A stretch of DNA of 64,000 bases, from NCBI RefSeq assembly GCF_006381105.1, contig NZ_VDET01000007.1, forward strand, positions 186,001 through 250,000, read 5' to 3'. Below are positions 63,887 to 64,000 of this stretch, piece by piece (position 1 is the stretch's first letter; each line of letters begins with the position of its first letter). The translations under genes were made by a program, and so were the position numbers. The stretch comes from Flavicella sediminum (GTDB lineage Bacteria; Bacteroidota; Bacteroidia; Flavobacteriales; Flavobacteriaceae). The notes below the pieces were generated by a model that was given only the letters and a program-made list of their open reading frames with translations, did not search any database and had not been told where the DNA came from.

Positions 63887-64000
63887 TTCCTCAACAAATT
63901 CTAACCAAGAGAACTGATTCGCATCATGCACAGCTTCTTCACTTTCAATAGGGAAAATAGTTGAAGTAACTCTTCGGTCACCCGTGGCATCATTTCTATC
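63884..64000 (-). CDS. C-terminal end of an unidentified gene
   Basis: The last 38 codons and TAA stop of a minus-strand gene that begins beyond position 64000. The visible end, RVTSTIFPIESEEAVHDANQ, then FSWLEFVEE, is acidic. No family can be assigned from this fragment. Confidence 0.6.
   Translation of the reverse strand, partial: DRNDATGDRRVTSTIFPIESEEAVHDANQFSWLEFVEE

Overview
The window comes from a low-GC Bacteroidota chromosome, almost certainly a marine member of the Flavobacteriaceae. The evidence is: promoters of the flavobacterial type (TTG, then about 17-20 nt, then TAnnTTTG), genes without clear Shine-Dalgarno sequences, a type IX secretion C-terminal domain, Asp-box and sulfatase/GH16 genes for sulfated algal polysaccharide, a DUF6266 gene, a RAYT transposase and a LytS/LytTR pair. 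No rRNA, tRNA, CRISPR array or clear prophage was seen. Most genes are chromosomal housekeeping or metabolic genes; the accessory stretches are about 7.0-10 kb and 27-34 kb.

Layout. 0-7 kb (minus strand): the start of a PfkB-type phosphofructokinase, a tiny membrane protein, a universal stress protein, a GreA/Rnk-like protein, a sigma-54 response regulator with its histidine kinase, and a LytTR/LytS pair. 7-10 kb: a DUF6266 gene with a strong terminator, an excisionase-like HTH protein, two tiny overlapping ORFs, and a RAYT transposase that carries a REP-like palindrome and a 48-nt tandem duplication inside its reading frame. 10-22.6 kb: two thioredoxin-fold secreted proteins, MgtC, a TetR-nitroreductase-YqhD stress cluster, a cation/proton antiporter, an EamA transporter, two DEAD-box helicases and an unusual zinc-motif SDR. 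22.8-26.8 kb: a nitric oxide defence locus (Rrf2/NsrR-like regulator, 2Fe-2S ferredoxin, cupin, quinol NO reductase, truncated globin). 27-34 kb: a cold-shock protein, then a GH16 lipoprotein and an S1 sulfatase facing a giant T9SS-secreted Asp-box propeller. 34-37.7 kb: an MDR/SDR/flavin monooxygenase operon and a nonsense-disrupted alkB-like gene. 38-43 kb: lgt, yidD, cysS and an LTA-synthase-like enzyme. 43-53.5 kb: Lrp, an M14 peptidase and a divergent XRE regulator sharing repeated operators, an M1 aminopeptidase, a patatin, a lipoprotein/membrane pair, M28 and ArsR. 53.6-57 kb: a candidate structured RNA, luxC-type acyl-CoA reductase, serC, serA. 57-58.5 kb: a tubulin-tyrosine-ligase-like ATP-grasp enzyme beside a small protein with an extremely acidic C-terminal tail. 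59-64 kb: pyruvate formate-lyase, its activase (no ordinary start codon visible) and a DUF3360 membrane protein.

The most promising undescribed system is at 57128-58507. The TTL-family ligase lies just downstream of a 105-residue protein whose last 18 residues hold 13 Asp/Glu, resembling the acidic tail that eukaryotic TTL enzymes modify. A hairpin terminator between the two genes would keep the enzyme below its putative substrate. This suggests a bacterial tail-modification (amino-acid ligation) pair; the substrate assignment is inference.
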